A DNA stretch of 64,000 bases from Fibrobacter succinogenes (GTDB lineage: Bacteria; Fibrobacterota; Fibrobacteria; Fibrobacterales; Fibrobacteraceae): contig CADCDO010000012.1 in the NCBI GenBank assembly GCA_902800345.1, positions 1 to 64,000 of the forward strand, given 5' to 3'. Every line of letters starts with the position of its first letter. Positions within the stretch are counted from its first letter, which is position 1. The notes under the pieces are model-generated. The model saw only the letters and a list, made by a program, of their open reading frames with translations, was not told where the DNA came from and made no database searches. This document shows, in pieces, positions 7,168 through 14,973 of the stretch. Made by a program: the position numbers and the translations under genes.

Positions 7168-7238
7168 AACAATTTAGGACAGTCCAAAGACCGTCCGTTT
7201 CTATTTTCCTAGTAGACTCCTTACGGAGTCCCTCGCAG
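7168..7238. terminator. Hairpins between convergent toxin and FISUMP genes
   Basis: Two stem-loops are visible: GACAGTCC/ACCGTCC-like (about 7180-7199, imperfect) and GACTCC-TTAC-GGAGTC (7215-7230, perfect). They lie between the converging genes and may end both transcripts, although strong T-runs are lacking. Confidence 0.35.
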
Positions 7239-8039
7239 TTAGTCCTTTAGGCAACGAACGCTAAACCCGTAGTTCTTGATGCCGTAGTACAGGCCCGCGT
7301 AGCCGTCGACGTAGTCCAAGCCCATGAGATTCGCATTTTCGCTATCACCCTCAGTAGAACTCCAGAAGCCCGCATCGTCGCCCTCGCCGTCGTAAACCCC
7401 ATAGTTGTACCTCCAGCCAGCAGGCAACGCCGAGAACGAGAACGCATCAGTACCGATGCCATTACTTTCCCAGCCGAACGTGGACTTGAGCATTTCGCCA
7501 GCGGTAGATCGTCCGCCCACAGCCGTGAACAAAGATTCCCACTCCGTTTCAGTAGGCAAATGCCAGCCGTCGGGGCAAACTCCACGCACCGGGTAGGTCG
7601 GTGAACATGTCTCGCCACAGCTGCAGCCCTTGCCGTTTGTGGAGAACGTACCCGCACTGTCCATGGCAGCGGCCCACGTGTAAAGGCGACCGTACTTGGA
7701 GCAATTGCTAGCGTTATCGTCGTAGCAGTAGCTGTTCGCCGTTTTGTAGTTGAGGTTCTGTGCCATCCAAGTCTGTTTGCCAATTTTGGCAGTCTTATAT
7801 TTTTGGCCGTCACGAGAGTCCTTCATCGAACCCACGGTCACTTCGACAGGCTCAGTGACCTTATTCGACGATGACGAAACTTTTTTTCGGCTGCTACTAG
7901 ACTTTGCAGAACTGCTACTTGATTTTGAGGAATTATCCCCATCATTCGAATTATTCGCCGAAGTTGACGAATCGTTACCGCAAGCGGTAAAAAGCACCGT
8001 AGCAAATGCGACTACATATAAAAATTTTGAATAATTCAT
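7239..8039 (-). CDS. FISUMP-domain surface lipoprotein
   Basis: 266 residues. Lipoprotein signal with lipobox LFTAC (Cys20), a poly-Ser linker (about 25-60) and one FISUMP domain with the family phrases KIGKQTWMAQNLNY, YGRLYTWAAAMDSAG, CPDGWHLPTETEWESL and a C-terminal GFSVRCLKD. FISUMP proteins are abundant exported paralogues of Fibrobacter with C-type-lectin-like features; no biochemical role is established to my knowledge. Start at 8039 is chosen because AGGAG lies 6 nt upstream; ATG 8045 abuts that site. The gene interrupts the sulfur island in the opposite orientation and shows no link to sulfur chemistry. Confidence 0.88.
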   Translation of the reverse strand: MNYSKFLYVVAFATVLFTACGNDSSTSANNSNDGDNSSKSSSSSAKSSSSRKKVSSSSNKVTEPVEVTVGSMKDSRDGQKYKTAKIGKQTWMAQNLNYKTANSYCYDDNASNCSKYGRLYTWAAAMDSAGTFSTNGKGCSCGETCSPTYPVRGVCPDGWHLPTETEWESLFTAVGGRSTAGEMLKSTFGWESNGIGTDAFSFSALPAGWRYNYGVYDGEGDDAGFWSSTEGDSENANLMGLDYVDGYAGLYYGIKNYGFSVRCLKD

Positions 8040-8144
8040 CCTCATCTCCTATGAGTTTCGCCCCCATACACTGGGATTAAATATAGGTAAAGCGGAAACC
8101 GTTTTACCCCCTCCGTGTAAAACTTTAGAAATAAATTAAAAGAA

Positions 8145-8231
8145 CGTCACTGGATTCTATCGGGCTACGCCCTCCAGGACAACAAGAATTGACTGGATTC
8201 TTCACTCCACTTCGCTTCGTTCAGAATGACG
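8145..8231. repeat. GTCATCCTGAG-family element
   Basis: CGTCACTGGATTCTATCGGG at the left and CTTCGTTCAGAATGACG at the right, with a GGGCTACGCCC palindrome inside. The gap 8046-8562 otherwise holds heptad repeats and the promoter for the fusion gene; no gene is seen there. Confidence 0.65.
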
Positions 8232-8290
8232 TTCATTTCAACCGCCTACAGCCTGCTGCCTACCTACCGCCTAGTGTTTACGGACCTTCG

Positions 8291-8385
8291 GTCCTAACCA
8301 CTAACCACCAACCACTGTCCACTACAGCAAAGCCGCCACAATCCTCCATAGCAATAACTAATGACTATTGACCAAAGACTAACAA
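8291..8385. repeat. Heptad intergenic repeat array
   Basis: CTAACCACTAACCACCAACC and, after an interruption, CTAATGACTATTGACC fit a 7-nt period (ACTAACC, ACCAACC, ACTATTG). The array is preceded by the small palindrome GGACCTTCGGTCC at 8281-8293. Confidence 0.55.
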
Positions 8386-8419
8386 CCATTTGCTATAGAA
8401 AAAATCAATAAGTCCGCAT

Positions 8420-8461
8420 AAAAATTAAGTATTGGACAAACTGATTTTTACGTTCTATATT
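8420..8461 (+). promoter_or_regulatory. Sulfur-island promoter/operator, site E, before the E1 fusion gene
   Basis: AAAATTAAGTATTGGACAAA with TATATT at 8456-8461, spacer 18 nt. A leader of about 95 nt follows. It contains a 7-bp hairpin (CCTACAA/TTGTGGG, 8475-8491) and GTACGGA twice, the second as the ribosome-binding region. Confidence 0.7.
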
Positions 8462-8562
8462 TCAGCACGAAAAAATCCTACAACTATTGTGGGAAAATTT
8501 GTACGGAACAACCACTTTTTAGGGAACCTCTACTTGAGCGACCCAATGTACGGAGAAAAAAA

Positions 8563-10041
8563 GTGAAAATATACATATCTGCAACACTCAGGAATTTCTT
8601 TGGGAAAAACTCCCAAGTAGATGCCCCTGCCGATACGGTCAGGAAGGCACTCGCATTTTTAACGACGACTTATCCAGAAGGAGAAAAGGTTCTTTACGAC
8701 GAGAACAACAAAGTCCGTGAATTTATCCAAATTTACGTTAACAACAAGAAATTGACTGTAGAAACTATTTGGGATGCGAGCCTCCCCGAAAATACCGAAA
8801 TTTTACTCTTGCCCGCTATTGCTGGTGGCGCACCGGTTGATGAATCGCAAAATGCACCTGTCGAAAGTCTGATTTCGGACGAAAGACGCAAAGCGGTTTC
8901 GTTTGATGACAGCGAAGTCGAACGTTTCGGCAAGCACCTGATGCTCAAGGATATCGGCGTCAAGGGCCAAAAGCGCATCAAGGCCGCGAAAGTCGTAGTC
9001 ATTGGCGTTGGCGCGCTCGGCTCTCCGGTGATTCAGTATCTTGCCGCAGCAGGGGTCGGCACAATCAAAGCCATAGACTTTGACGAAGTCTCGCTCGAAA
9101 ACTTGCAAAGCCAGGTATTGCACGGCACACGCGATGTCAAACGCCCAAAAGTCGCATCCGCAAAAGACAAAGTAAAAAACATCAACAAGAACATCGTCTT
9201 CGAAGCCGTCAAGGAACAGCTTGACGCCTCAAACATCGAAGCCGAAATTGAAGGCTACGACCTCGTCATTGACTGTACCGACAACTACAAGGCACGCTAC
9301 CTGATCAACGACGCTTGCGCCCTGCATGGCATTCCGCTCGTGTTCGGCGCGATTTACCAGTTCGAAGGCCAAGTCGGCATTTTCAACTTGGATGGCGGTC
9401 CGTGCTTGCGTTGCCAATACCCGTCCCCTCCGCCGGCAGGGCTCATCCCCTCTTGCGCAGAAGGTGGCGCCATCAGCCCGCTCCCGGGCATCATCGGCAG
9501 CATTCAGGCGAACGAAGCACTCAAGCTGATTTTAGGTATCGGCGAACACTTGAACGGCAAAATTCTCCATGTGGATAGTTTGTACTTAACTTCGAGAATT
9601 CTCAAAGTTCAACGCGATTGCCATTGCCCGATTTGCGGAAACAATCCGACAATCACGAACGTCGAAGACATCGACTACGAAGAACTTTGCGGATTGAAGA
9701 CCGAAAATGAAATTCCAGTGGAAGGTTTCACGCCCGAAGAACTCGCCCACCGCATCGAAAACGGCGACGACATGACCATCGTGGATGTCCGCGAACCGCA
9801 CGAACGCGCGATTTTACGCTTCCCGAACGCTATCGTGATTCCTATCGGACAGCTCGTCCGCAGGCAAAAGGAACTCGACCCGAACAAGGATACAATCTTC
9901 GTCTGCAAGCAGGGCAAGCGCAGCGAACTTGCCATCAACACCTTGCGCGAAACGGGTTACACCGGTCCTCTGTACAACCTAAAGGGCGGCATCGACGCGA
10001 TGAAGGACATCATGTTCTCGCATGAAGGCGCTTGGCTATAA
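8563..10041 (+). CDS. Three-domain MoaD/CysO-like carrier, MoeB-type E1 and rhodanese fusion
   Basis: 492 residues. Domain 1 (1-89) is a beta-grasp carrier ending LLLPAIAGG, like CysO/MoaD, but followed directly by APVDES rather than a stop. Domain 2 (about 115-375) is a ThiF/MoeB E1: VVVIGVGALGSPVIQYLAAA, GYDLVIDCTDNYKARYL, Zn pairs CLRC and CPIC, and PSCAEGGAISPLPG with Cys298 at the catalytic position. Domain 3 (about 388-492) is a rhodanese with active site CKQGKRS (Cys448). This order would let one polypeptide supply carrier, activator and sulfur donor, yet the carrier's Gly89 needs a free C-terminus, so cleavage at GG|AP is expected; JAMM proteases are encoded upstream. GTG start with ACGGAG at good spacing and its own island promoter. 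Confidence 0.92.
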   Translation: MKIYISATLRNFFGKNSQVDAPADTVRKALAFLTTTYPEGEKVLYDENNKVREFIQIYVNNKKLTVETIWDASLPENTEILLLPAIAGGAPVDESQNAPVESLISDERRKAVSFDDSEVERFGKHLMLKDIGVKGQKRIKAAKVVVIGVGALGSPVIQYLAAAGVGTIKAIDFDEVSLENLQSQVLHGTRDVKRPKVASAKDKVKNINKNIVFEAVKEQLDASNIEAEIEGYDLVIDCTDNYKARYLINDACALHGIPLVFGAIYQFEGQVGIFNLDGGPCLRCQYPSPPPAGLIPSCAEGGAISPLPGIIGSIQANEALKLILGIGEHLNGKILHVDSLYLTSRILKVQRDCHCPICGNNPTITNVEDIDYEELCGLKTENEIPVEGFTPEELAHRIENGDDMTIVDVREPHERAILRFPNAIVIPIGQLVRRQKELDPNKDTIFVCKQGKRSELAINTLRETGYTGPLYNLKGGIDAMKDIMFSHEGAWL

Positions 10042-10234
10042 CACAAGGGGTTGAATAGGAAAAAGCTATGTCAAAAAAAATTTTCTACAAGGTCACATTT
10101 CTGTAACAACAAGATAAGAATATTTTTTTCTAGCTTTTCACACCTAACTACTAGGGAAATAGACTAAGAAGATTCCCGGTCAAGCAGGGAATGAAAACTT
10201 TTAAAACACAATTAACAATAAGAGGTAAACCACT
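10042..10234 (+). promoter_or_regulatory. Leader region before the encapsulin gene
   Basis: No copy of the TATTGGACA element is present. A run CTAACTACTAGGGAAATAG followed by ACTAAG (10144-10169) has partial dyad symmetry and could be an operator. A hairpin ATTCCC-N9-GGGAAT (10172-10192) follows, and AGAGGT is the ribosome-binding site. AT-rich ATAAGAATATTTTT (10113-10127) may hold a -10 box. The encapsulin is therefore controlled separately from, or in addition to, readthrough from the fusion gene. Confidence 0.35.
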
Positions 10235-11200
10235 ATGGCAAATGAAGCTACAGAAAAGAAAACCGGCATCAATGCGCTTGGCGCAAAGGCTGCCTACAAC
10301 CTGGCTAACGTCACCAAGACCAAGCCGCAATTCGGTGCGCTTACTCCGAAGTGGCTCACCAAGTTCCTTGAATTCAAGGGTCTCGAAACGGGCCTGTTCC
10401 GTGTGAACAAGGTCGTGGAAGGCGAAACCCCGCTCGATGTTCTTTGCAGCCAGACCAAGAAGACGGACATTATCCCGGAAGGCTACGTCGAATACGAAAC
10501 CGAACCGCGCGAATACAAGCTCAACTCGATCTCCACGATTATCAACGTGAATACGGCTATCGAAGACGTTTACAGCTCTCCGTACGACCAGGTTCAGGAA
10601 CAGCTCGGTCTCGCTATCGAATCGCTCCGCGAACGTCAGGAAAGCCAGCTCATCAACAACGACGATTACGGTCTGTTGAAGAACGTTGCTGACAGTCAGC
10701 GTATCCAGCCGCTCCGCGCCGATGGCCGCCCCACACCGGACGACCTCGACGAACTCATTTCGAAGGTCTGGAAAGAACCGTCCTTCTTCCTCGCCCACCC
10801 GCGTGCTATTGCCGCATTCGAACGCGAATGCACCCGCCGTGGCGTGCCGCCTGTTGTTGTCGATATCGCCGGTGGCAAGTTCCTCACCTGGCGCGGTATT
10901 CCTCTCGTCCCGACCGACAAGCTCCTTGTCGATGGCGTGAAGAATCCGAAGTCCCAAGGCGGCAAGACCAACATCTTGCTCGTGCGTACTGGCGAAGCCA
11001 AGCGCGGCGTGATTGGCCTTTTCCAGGCAGGTCTCAAGAACGAACATTCTCGCGGTCTTTCCGTACGTTTCCGCGGTATCGACAACAAGGGCGTTGCATC
11101 TTACCTGCTTTCCCTGTACTGCTCTGCGGCTATCCTTGCCGACGACGCCATTGCAGTTCTCGAAGACGTAGAGGTTGGCGAATACTATGATTACGAATAA
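10235..11200 (+). CDS. Family 2A encapsulin shell protein (SrpI-like)
   Basis: 321 residues with the HK97-type shell fold of family 2A encapsulins, which self-assemble into a protein nanocompartment in the cytosol. Recognisable segments are LFRVNKVVEGETPLDVLCSQ, EYETEPREYKLNSISTIINV, LGLAIESLRERQESQLINND, RADGRPTPDDLDELISKVW and the C-terminal VGEYYDYE. Known family 2A shells (such as SrpI of Synechococcus) load a cysteine desulfurase, and one is the next gene, overlapping by 14 nt. No portal, protease or tail gene is near, which rules out a prophage capsid. In this family the compartment has been linked to sulfur storage; here I infer that it holds the adjacent desulfurase. Confidence 0.93.
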   Translation: MANEATEKKTGINALGAKAAYNLANVTKTKPQFGALTPKWLTKFLEFKGLETGLFRVNKVVEGETPLDVLCSQTKKTDIIPEGYVEYETEPREYKLNSISTIINVNTAIEDVYSSPYDQVQEQLGLAIESLRERQESQLINNDDYGLLKNVADSQRIQPLRADGRPTPDDLDELISKVWKEPSFFLAHPRAIAAFERECTRRGVPPVVVDIAGGKFLTWRGIPLVPTDKLLVDGVKNPKSQGGKTNILLVRTGEAKRGVIGLFQAGLKNEHSRGLSVRFRGIDNKGVASYLLSLYCSAAILADDAIAVLEDVEVGEYYDYE

Positions 11201-12932
11201 TCCAGATACCAGATCGCTGGAAGAGCTCGCCGGAGTTCCCAATGCGGCTGAACTGGAGCAGTTGGCAAATGAGTACTTTCCCGACCTGACGGACAGTGCT
11301 TATGCTGCAACTCCCGCGGCACCCGAAGTGCAGAATGCTTCTGTGGCTCAGGGAGTGAGTGCTGCCCAAGGGGCAGCTGCCATCAACCAGACTCCCGCAT
11401 TCGACTGGGAACATCCGTTTGCGACCTATGGCGACCAGCCGACTTCTTCGGCTCCGTTTGCCTATGGCGGCAATTCCACCGATACCTGGCTCAATACGGT
11501 TGAAGCCCCTGCGGTTCCCGAAGCAGAATTTTTGTCGCAGTTCGGCGATGTTCCGGCGGCCCCCGCACCTGCACAGGGCTACTCCCCGAAGGTTGTGTCC
11601 AAGACCCAGGCAGCAGAAAATGCTCGCCCGATCGACGCTCCGACATCTCTCGGTGGCGATTCCGTGAACAAGGCCGGCAACGCTAACAGCGGCTCCAATT
11701 CCCGCAACGAATCCATCCGCATCGGTTCCAAGACGCTTGCGCAGATCCGTTCTGACTTCCCGATTCTCTCGAAGCAGATTAACGGTCATCCGCTAGTTTG
11801 GCTCGATAACGGTGCAACGACGCAGCGCCCGCAGGTAGTGATTGATCGCCTCAAGTACTACTACGAAAACGAGAACTCCAACGTGCACCGTGGCGCCCAC
11901 ACGCTCGCGGCTGCATCGACGGATGCCTATGAAAACGCCCGCAACATCGTGCGTGACTTTATCGGGGCCCCGTCTTCGCAGGAAATCGTGTTCGTGCGCG
12001 GTACGACTGAAGCAATCAACCTGGTGGCAAACGCTTACGTAAAGCCGACGCTCCAGCCGGGTGACGAAATCATTGTCTCCATCCTGGAACACCACGCCAA
12101 CATCGTGCCGTGGCAGCTCATTGCCGAAGAAACGGGCGCCATCATCAAGGTGATTCCGTGCGATTCTACCGGTCAGCTCAAGCTCCACGATTACGAAGCG
12201 CTGTTCACGAAGCGCACCAAGTTCGTCTCCGTGACGCATGTCTCGAACGTGCTCGGCACCGTGACCCCGATTGAAGAACTCATCGCCATCGCTCATAGAC
12301 ACGGCGTGAGAATCCTCATTGACGGCGCTCAGTCCATCGCGCACATTCCGGTGAACGTTTCCGCCCTCGACGCAGACTTCTTCGTGTTCTCCGGACACAA
12401 GGTGTTCGCCCCGACCGGTATCGGTGTCGTTTACGGCAAAAAGGAATTACTCGAAGCAGCAAGACCTTACCATGGCGGCGGTAACATGATTGCCGATGTG
12501 ACTTTCGAACGCACGATTTACAACGGAATTCCGAACAAGTTCGAAGCAGGAACGGGTAGCATCGCCGACGCTGTCGGCCTCGGTGCAGCTCTCCAGTACC
12601 TCTCCGAAATCGGGATGCCCTGCGTATTCCGCTGGGAACATGAACTGTTGCAGTACGGTCTCAAGGAATTGAAGACTGTCAAGGGTCTCCACCTTGTGGG
12701 AACCGCACTCAACAAGGCTTCGGCGCTCGCCTTCAAGCTCGACGGTTATTCCGACGAAGAAGTGGGCAAGAGACTCGACGCATACGGCGTTGCCGTGCGC
12801 ACCGGGCATCACTGCGCTCAGCCGGTTCTCCGCCATTTCGGCTACGAAAGTACTGTGCGACCCACTCTCGCATTGTACAACTCACCGGATGACATCGACG
12901 CACTCGTGAGGGCGTTGAAGACATTCGCGTGA
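11187..12932 (+). CDS. Cysteine desulfurase with long disordered N-terminus, encapsulin cargo
   Basis: 581 residues. The C-terminal ~400 residues are a SufS-type group II cysteine desulfurase: LVWLDNGATTQRP, NVHRGAHTLAAASTDAYE, PLP lysine in FSGHKVFAPTG (Lys405) and catalytic Cys543 in GHHCAQPVLRHFG. It releases sulfur from cysteine as an enzyme persulfide. The first ~180 residues are Ala/Pro/Ser/Asn-rich with a short helical start (LEELAGVPNAAELEQLANEY), as in cargo-loading domains of family 2A desulfurases. Start ATG 11187 overlaps the shell gene's stop region; an in-frame TTG at 11175 is possible but less likely. The 14-nt overlap suggests coupled synthesis of shell and cargo. Confidence 0.93.
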   Translation: MITNNPDTRSLEELAGVPNAAELEQLANEYFPDLTDSAYAATPAAPEVQNASVAQGVSAAQGAAAINQTPAFDWEHPFATYGDQPTSSAPFAYGGNSTDTWLNTVEAPAVPEAEFLSQFGDVPAAPAPAQGYSPKVVSKTQAAENARPIDAPTSLGGDSVNKAGNANSGSNSRNESIRIGSKTLAQIRSDFPILSKQINGHPLVWLDNGATTQRPQVVIDRLKYYYENENSNVHRGAHTLAAASTDAYENARNIVRDFIGAPSSQEIVFVRGTTEAINLVANAYVKPTLQPGDEIIVSILEHHANIVPWQLIAEETGAIIKVIPCDSTGQLKLHDYEALFTKRTKFVSVTHVSNVLGTVTPIEELIAIAHRHGVRILIDGAQSIAHIPVNVSALDADFFVFSGHKVFAPTGIGVVYGKKELLEAARPYHGGGNMIADVTFERTIYNGIPNKFEAGTGSIADAVGLGAALQYLSEIGMPCVFRWEHELLQYGLKELKTVKGLHLVGTALNKASALAFKLDGYSDEEVGKRLDAYGVAVRTGHHCAQPVLRHFGYESTVRPTLALYNSPDDIDALVRALKTFA

Positions 12933-12941
12933 TAAATAGTG

Positions 12942-13013
12942 GTTAGTAAGCAGTGGTTAGTAAACAGGAATGTTTTCCTAACCACTAACCACCAACCACT
13001 AACCACTTTTCAT
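12942..13013. repeat. Heptad repeats in inverted arrangement
   Basis: GTGGTTAGTAAGCAGTGGTT on the left and CTAACCACTAACCACCAACC on the right are inverted and together could form a long stem. This may terminate the encapsulin/desulfurase transcript before cysE. Confidence 0.55.
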
Positions 13014-13032
13014 TTTTTTATCGCACCAATCT

Positions 13033-13995
13033 ATGCACGAACTTATCCAAGAATCTGAAGTAGCAAAAGCCGTACAAACTATTTTTGACGATTACAATCG
13101 CGGCAAGCATATCGACAATATCGATATTTACAATCGACCCGACCAGGCCGAGATTCAAACGATTTTGCAGAATTTGATTAGAGTCGTTTACCCAGGGCAT
13201 TTCAGGGATCGTTCGCACAAGATTTACAACCCCAAAAACAGCTTTGCGGTTCTCATCGAAGATACATTCTACCATCTTCACAAACAGGTGGCGATTGCGC
13301 TGGATTACTGTAAGCTCCGCGGCACCATGACTTCCGATGAACGTAAAATCGAGAGTTATAGAATTTGTAAGGAATTTTTCTCCAAGATTCCTCATGTTCG
13401 CGAATTTTTGGAAACTGACTTACACGCCGCTTATGACGGCGACCCTGCAGCCGGCTGCCTTGACGAGATTATCCTCGCCTACCCCGGTCTCATGGCAACA
13501 ACGATTTACCGCATCGCCCATGAACTCTACCTTTTGCATGTTCCGGTTCTCCCGCGACTCATGACCGAATATGCGCATTCCAAAACAGGAATCGACATTC
13601 ACCCGGGAGCAACCATCGGCAAATACTTCTTTATCGATCACGGCACAGGCATTGTAATTGGCGAAACCACTGTCATCGGCAAGAACGTCAAAATTTATCA
13701 AGGAGTCACGCTCGGCGCTCTTTCAACCCGCGGCGGCCAAAAGCTCTCCGGCAAAAAACGCCATCCGACAATTTTAGATAACGTAACCATATACGCCGGA
13801 GCATCCATTCTCGGTGGCGACACCGTCGTGGGCGAAAACGCAATTATCGGTGGCAACGCATTTATCACGCGTTCCATTGACGCCAACACTCGAGTCAGCC
13901 TCAAGAACCTTGAAATGGATTACGTCTCTACCACAAACAACAAGCACAAAACCGAAGAACTCCAGCAAAGCGACGAGTGGTACTATATTATTTAG
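13033..13995 (+). CDS. cysE: Serine O-acetyltransferase
   Basis: 320 residues, transferring acetyl from acetyl-CoA to serine to make O-acetylserine, the substrate of cysteine synthases. An N-terminal helical region (1-180) is followed by left-handed beta-helix hexapeptide repeats: GIDIHPGATIGKYFFIDHGT, GIVIGETTVIGKNVKIYQGV and TIYAGASILGGDTVVGENA. The HPGA and HG residues line the active site in this family. It belongs to the longer EpsC-like class rather than the short enterobacterial form. Serine acetyltransferase genes are known neighbours of family 2A encapsulins, and here the gene closes the sulfur island 100 nt after the desulfurase. Confidence 0.93.
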   Translation: MHELIQESEVAKAVQTIFDDYNRGKHIDNIDIYNRPDQAEIQTILQNLIRVVYPGHFRDRSHKIYNPKNSFAVLIEDTFYHLHKQVAIALDYCKLRGTMTSDERKIESYRICKEFFSKIPHVREFLETDLHAAYDGDPAAGCLDEIILAYPGLMATTIYRIAHELYLLHVPVLPRLMTEYAHSKTGIDIHPGATIGKYFFIDHGTGIVIGETTVIGKNVKIYQGVTLGALSTRGGQKLSGKKRHPTILDNVTIYAGASILGGDTVVGENAIIGGNAFITRSIDANTRVSLKNLEMDYVSTTNNKHKTEELQQSDEWYYII

Positions 13996-14039
13996 TTGGT
14001 AGAACTTAGATCTTAGTGACCGATAGGATCCAGTAAAAA

Positions 14040-14924
14040 TCAAGCCAATCTCGGTTTTCCCGTCCAGCCCAGTTTCTCTCTAAGGGCGCCTACAAATCCC
14101 GTGTGACGCATGCGAATAAACGTCGTCACGAGTTTGCTTTCAGACAACATCACGTATTCATCCGGTTTCATTTCGAAATCAATACGCCCGTCAAAAACGA
14201 GGTCGAGCGAGCAATTCACAGCGGAAGCCATTCGCAATTTTTTGTCCGTCAGCGAAAGCACAAGCGGACGCACAGACAAACTGCTCGGTGCCACAGGCGT
14301 CAGCACCACAGCCGGCGTCGAAGGATGGATAATCGGACCGCCCGCCGCCAAGTTATAAGCGGTCGAACCCGTCGGCGTCGAAACAAGAATCGAATCCGCC
14401 CAGTATTCCGTAAGGCATGTATCGTTGTAAGTGACATTCACGTTCACCATGCGTTCCGGAGCGTGAGCGCGTACATGGACTTCATTCAACACAGTCTGTT
14501 TTGCGATGCACTTTTTTCCATGATAAACAGCAGCTTCAATCATCATGCGGTCACGGGTCGCAAAGTCACCCGCAAGCAAACTATCAAGTGTTTTGGTCAA
14601 GCCTTCCACTCGGGATTCCGCCAAAAAGCCCACGCGACCGGCATTCACGCCAAGAATCGGGATGTTATGGCCAAGTGCGATATGCGCCGCCGTAAGCACA
14701 GTACCGTCACCGCCAATCGCAATCAGCAAATCCGTTTTCTGCAACGCAGATTCTTTCACCACGCGAATCGGCTTTTTCACGAGTTCCTTCAAGGAATCCA
14801 GCGCACAGAACTTCACCTGCGGATGTTCAAGCGCCCAAGAAGTAATCTGCTTCAAGGCACAGGCCAAGTCTGAACTTTTGTCCTTAAAGCCGACAATTCC
14901 AATGTTGCTGAAAGACTTATTCAT
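14040..14924 (-). CDS. nadK: NAD kinase
   Basis: 294 residues; phosphorylates NAD to NADP with ATP or polyphosphate in the cytosol. The diagnostic motifs are LIAIGGDGTVLTAAH (GGDGT), GVNAGRVGFLAE and ADSILVSTPTGSTAYNLAAG. Start ATG 14924 is chosen because TTGAGG lies 6 nt upstream; ATG 14930 directly abuts that site. It lies convergent to cysE and downstream of the aromatic-amino-acid genes, 49 nt after the EPSP-synthase-like gene. Confidence 0.95.
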   Translation of the reverse strand: MNKSFSNIGIVGFKDKSSDLACALKQITSWALEHPQVKFCALDSLKELVKKPIRVVKESALQKTDLLIAIGGDGTVLTAAHIALGHNIPILGVNAGRVGFLAESRVEGLTKTLDSLLAGDFATRDRMMIEAAVYHGKKCIAKQTVLNEVHVRAHAPERMVNVNVTYNDTCLTEYWADSILVSTPTGSTAYNLAAGGPIIHPSTPAVVLTPVAPSSLSVRPLVLSLTDKKLRMASAVNCSLDLVFDGRIDFEMKPDEYVMLSESKLVTTFIRMRHTGFVGALREKLGWTGKPRLA

Positions 14925-14973
14925 TTTCATCCTCAAGTTTCTCGTTCGTTCAATGCATCGTCAGCCGAACCAC

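Noticed and set aside
8189..8371. 60-residue plus-strand frame between the FISUMP gene and the fusion gene
   Set aside because: It is made of repeat-element and heptad sequence, giving low-complexity Pro/Thr residues, with no initiation signal.
8465..8562. Riboswitch in the leader of the fusion gene
   Set aside because: Only one short hairpin is evident and no known riboswitch consensus (such as SAM or cobalamin) could be recognised.
10235..11200. Prophage major capsid protein
   Set aside because: The HK97-like fold could suggest phage, but sequence segments fit family 2A encapsulins, the cargo desulfurase is next to it, and no other phage gene is near.
10151..11242. 363-residue minus-strand frame opposite the encapsulin gene
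   Set aside because: Antisense shadow of a clearly conserved shell protein; no motif of its own.
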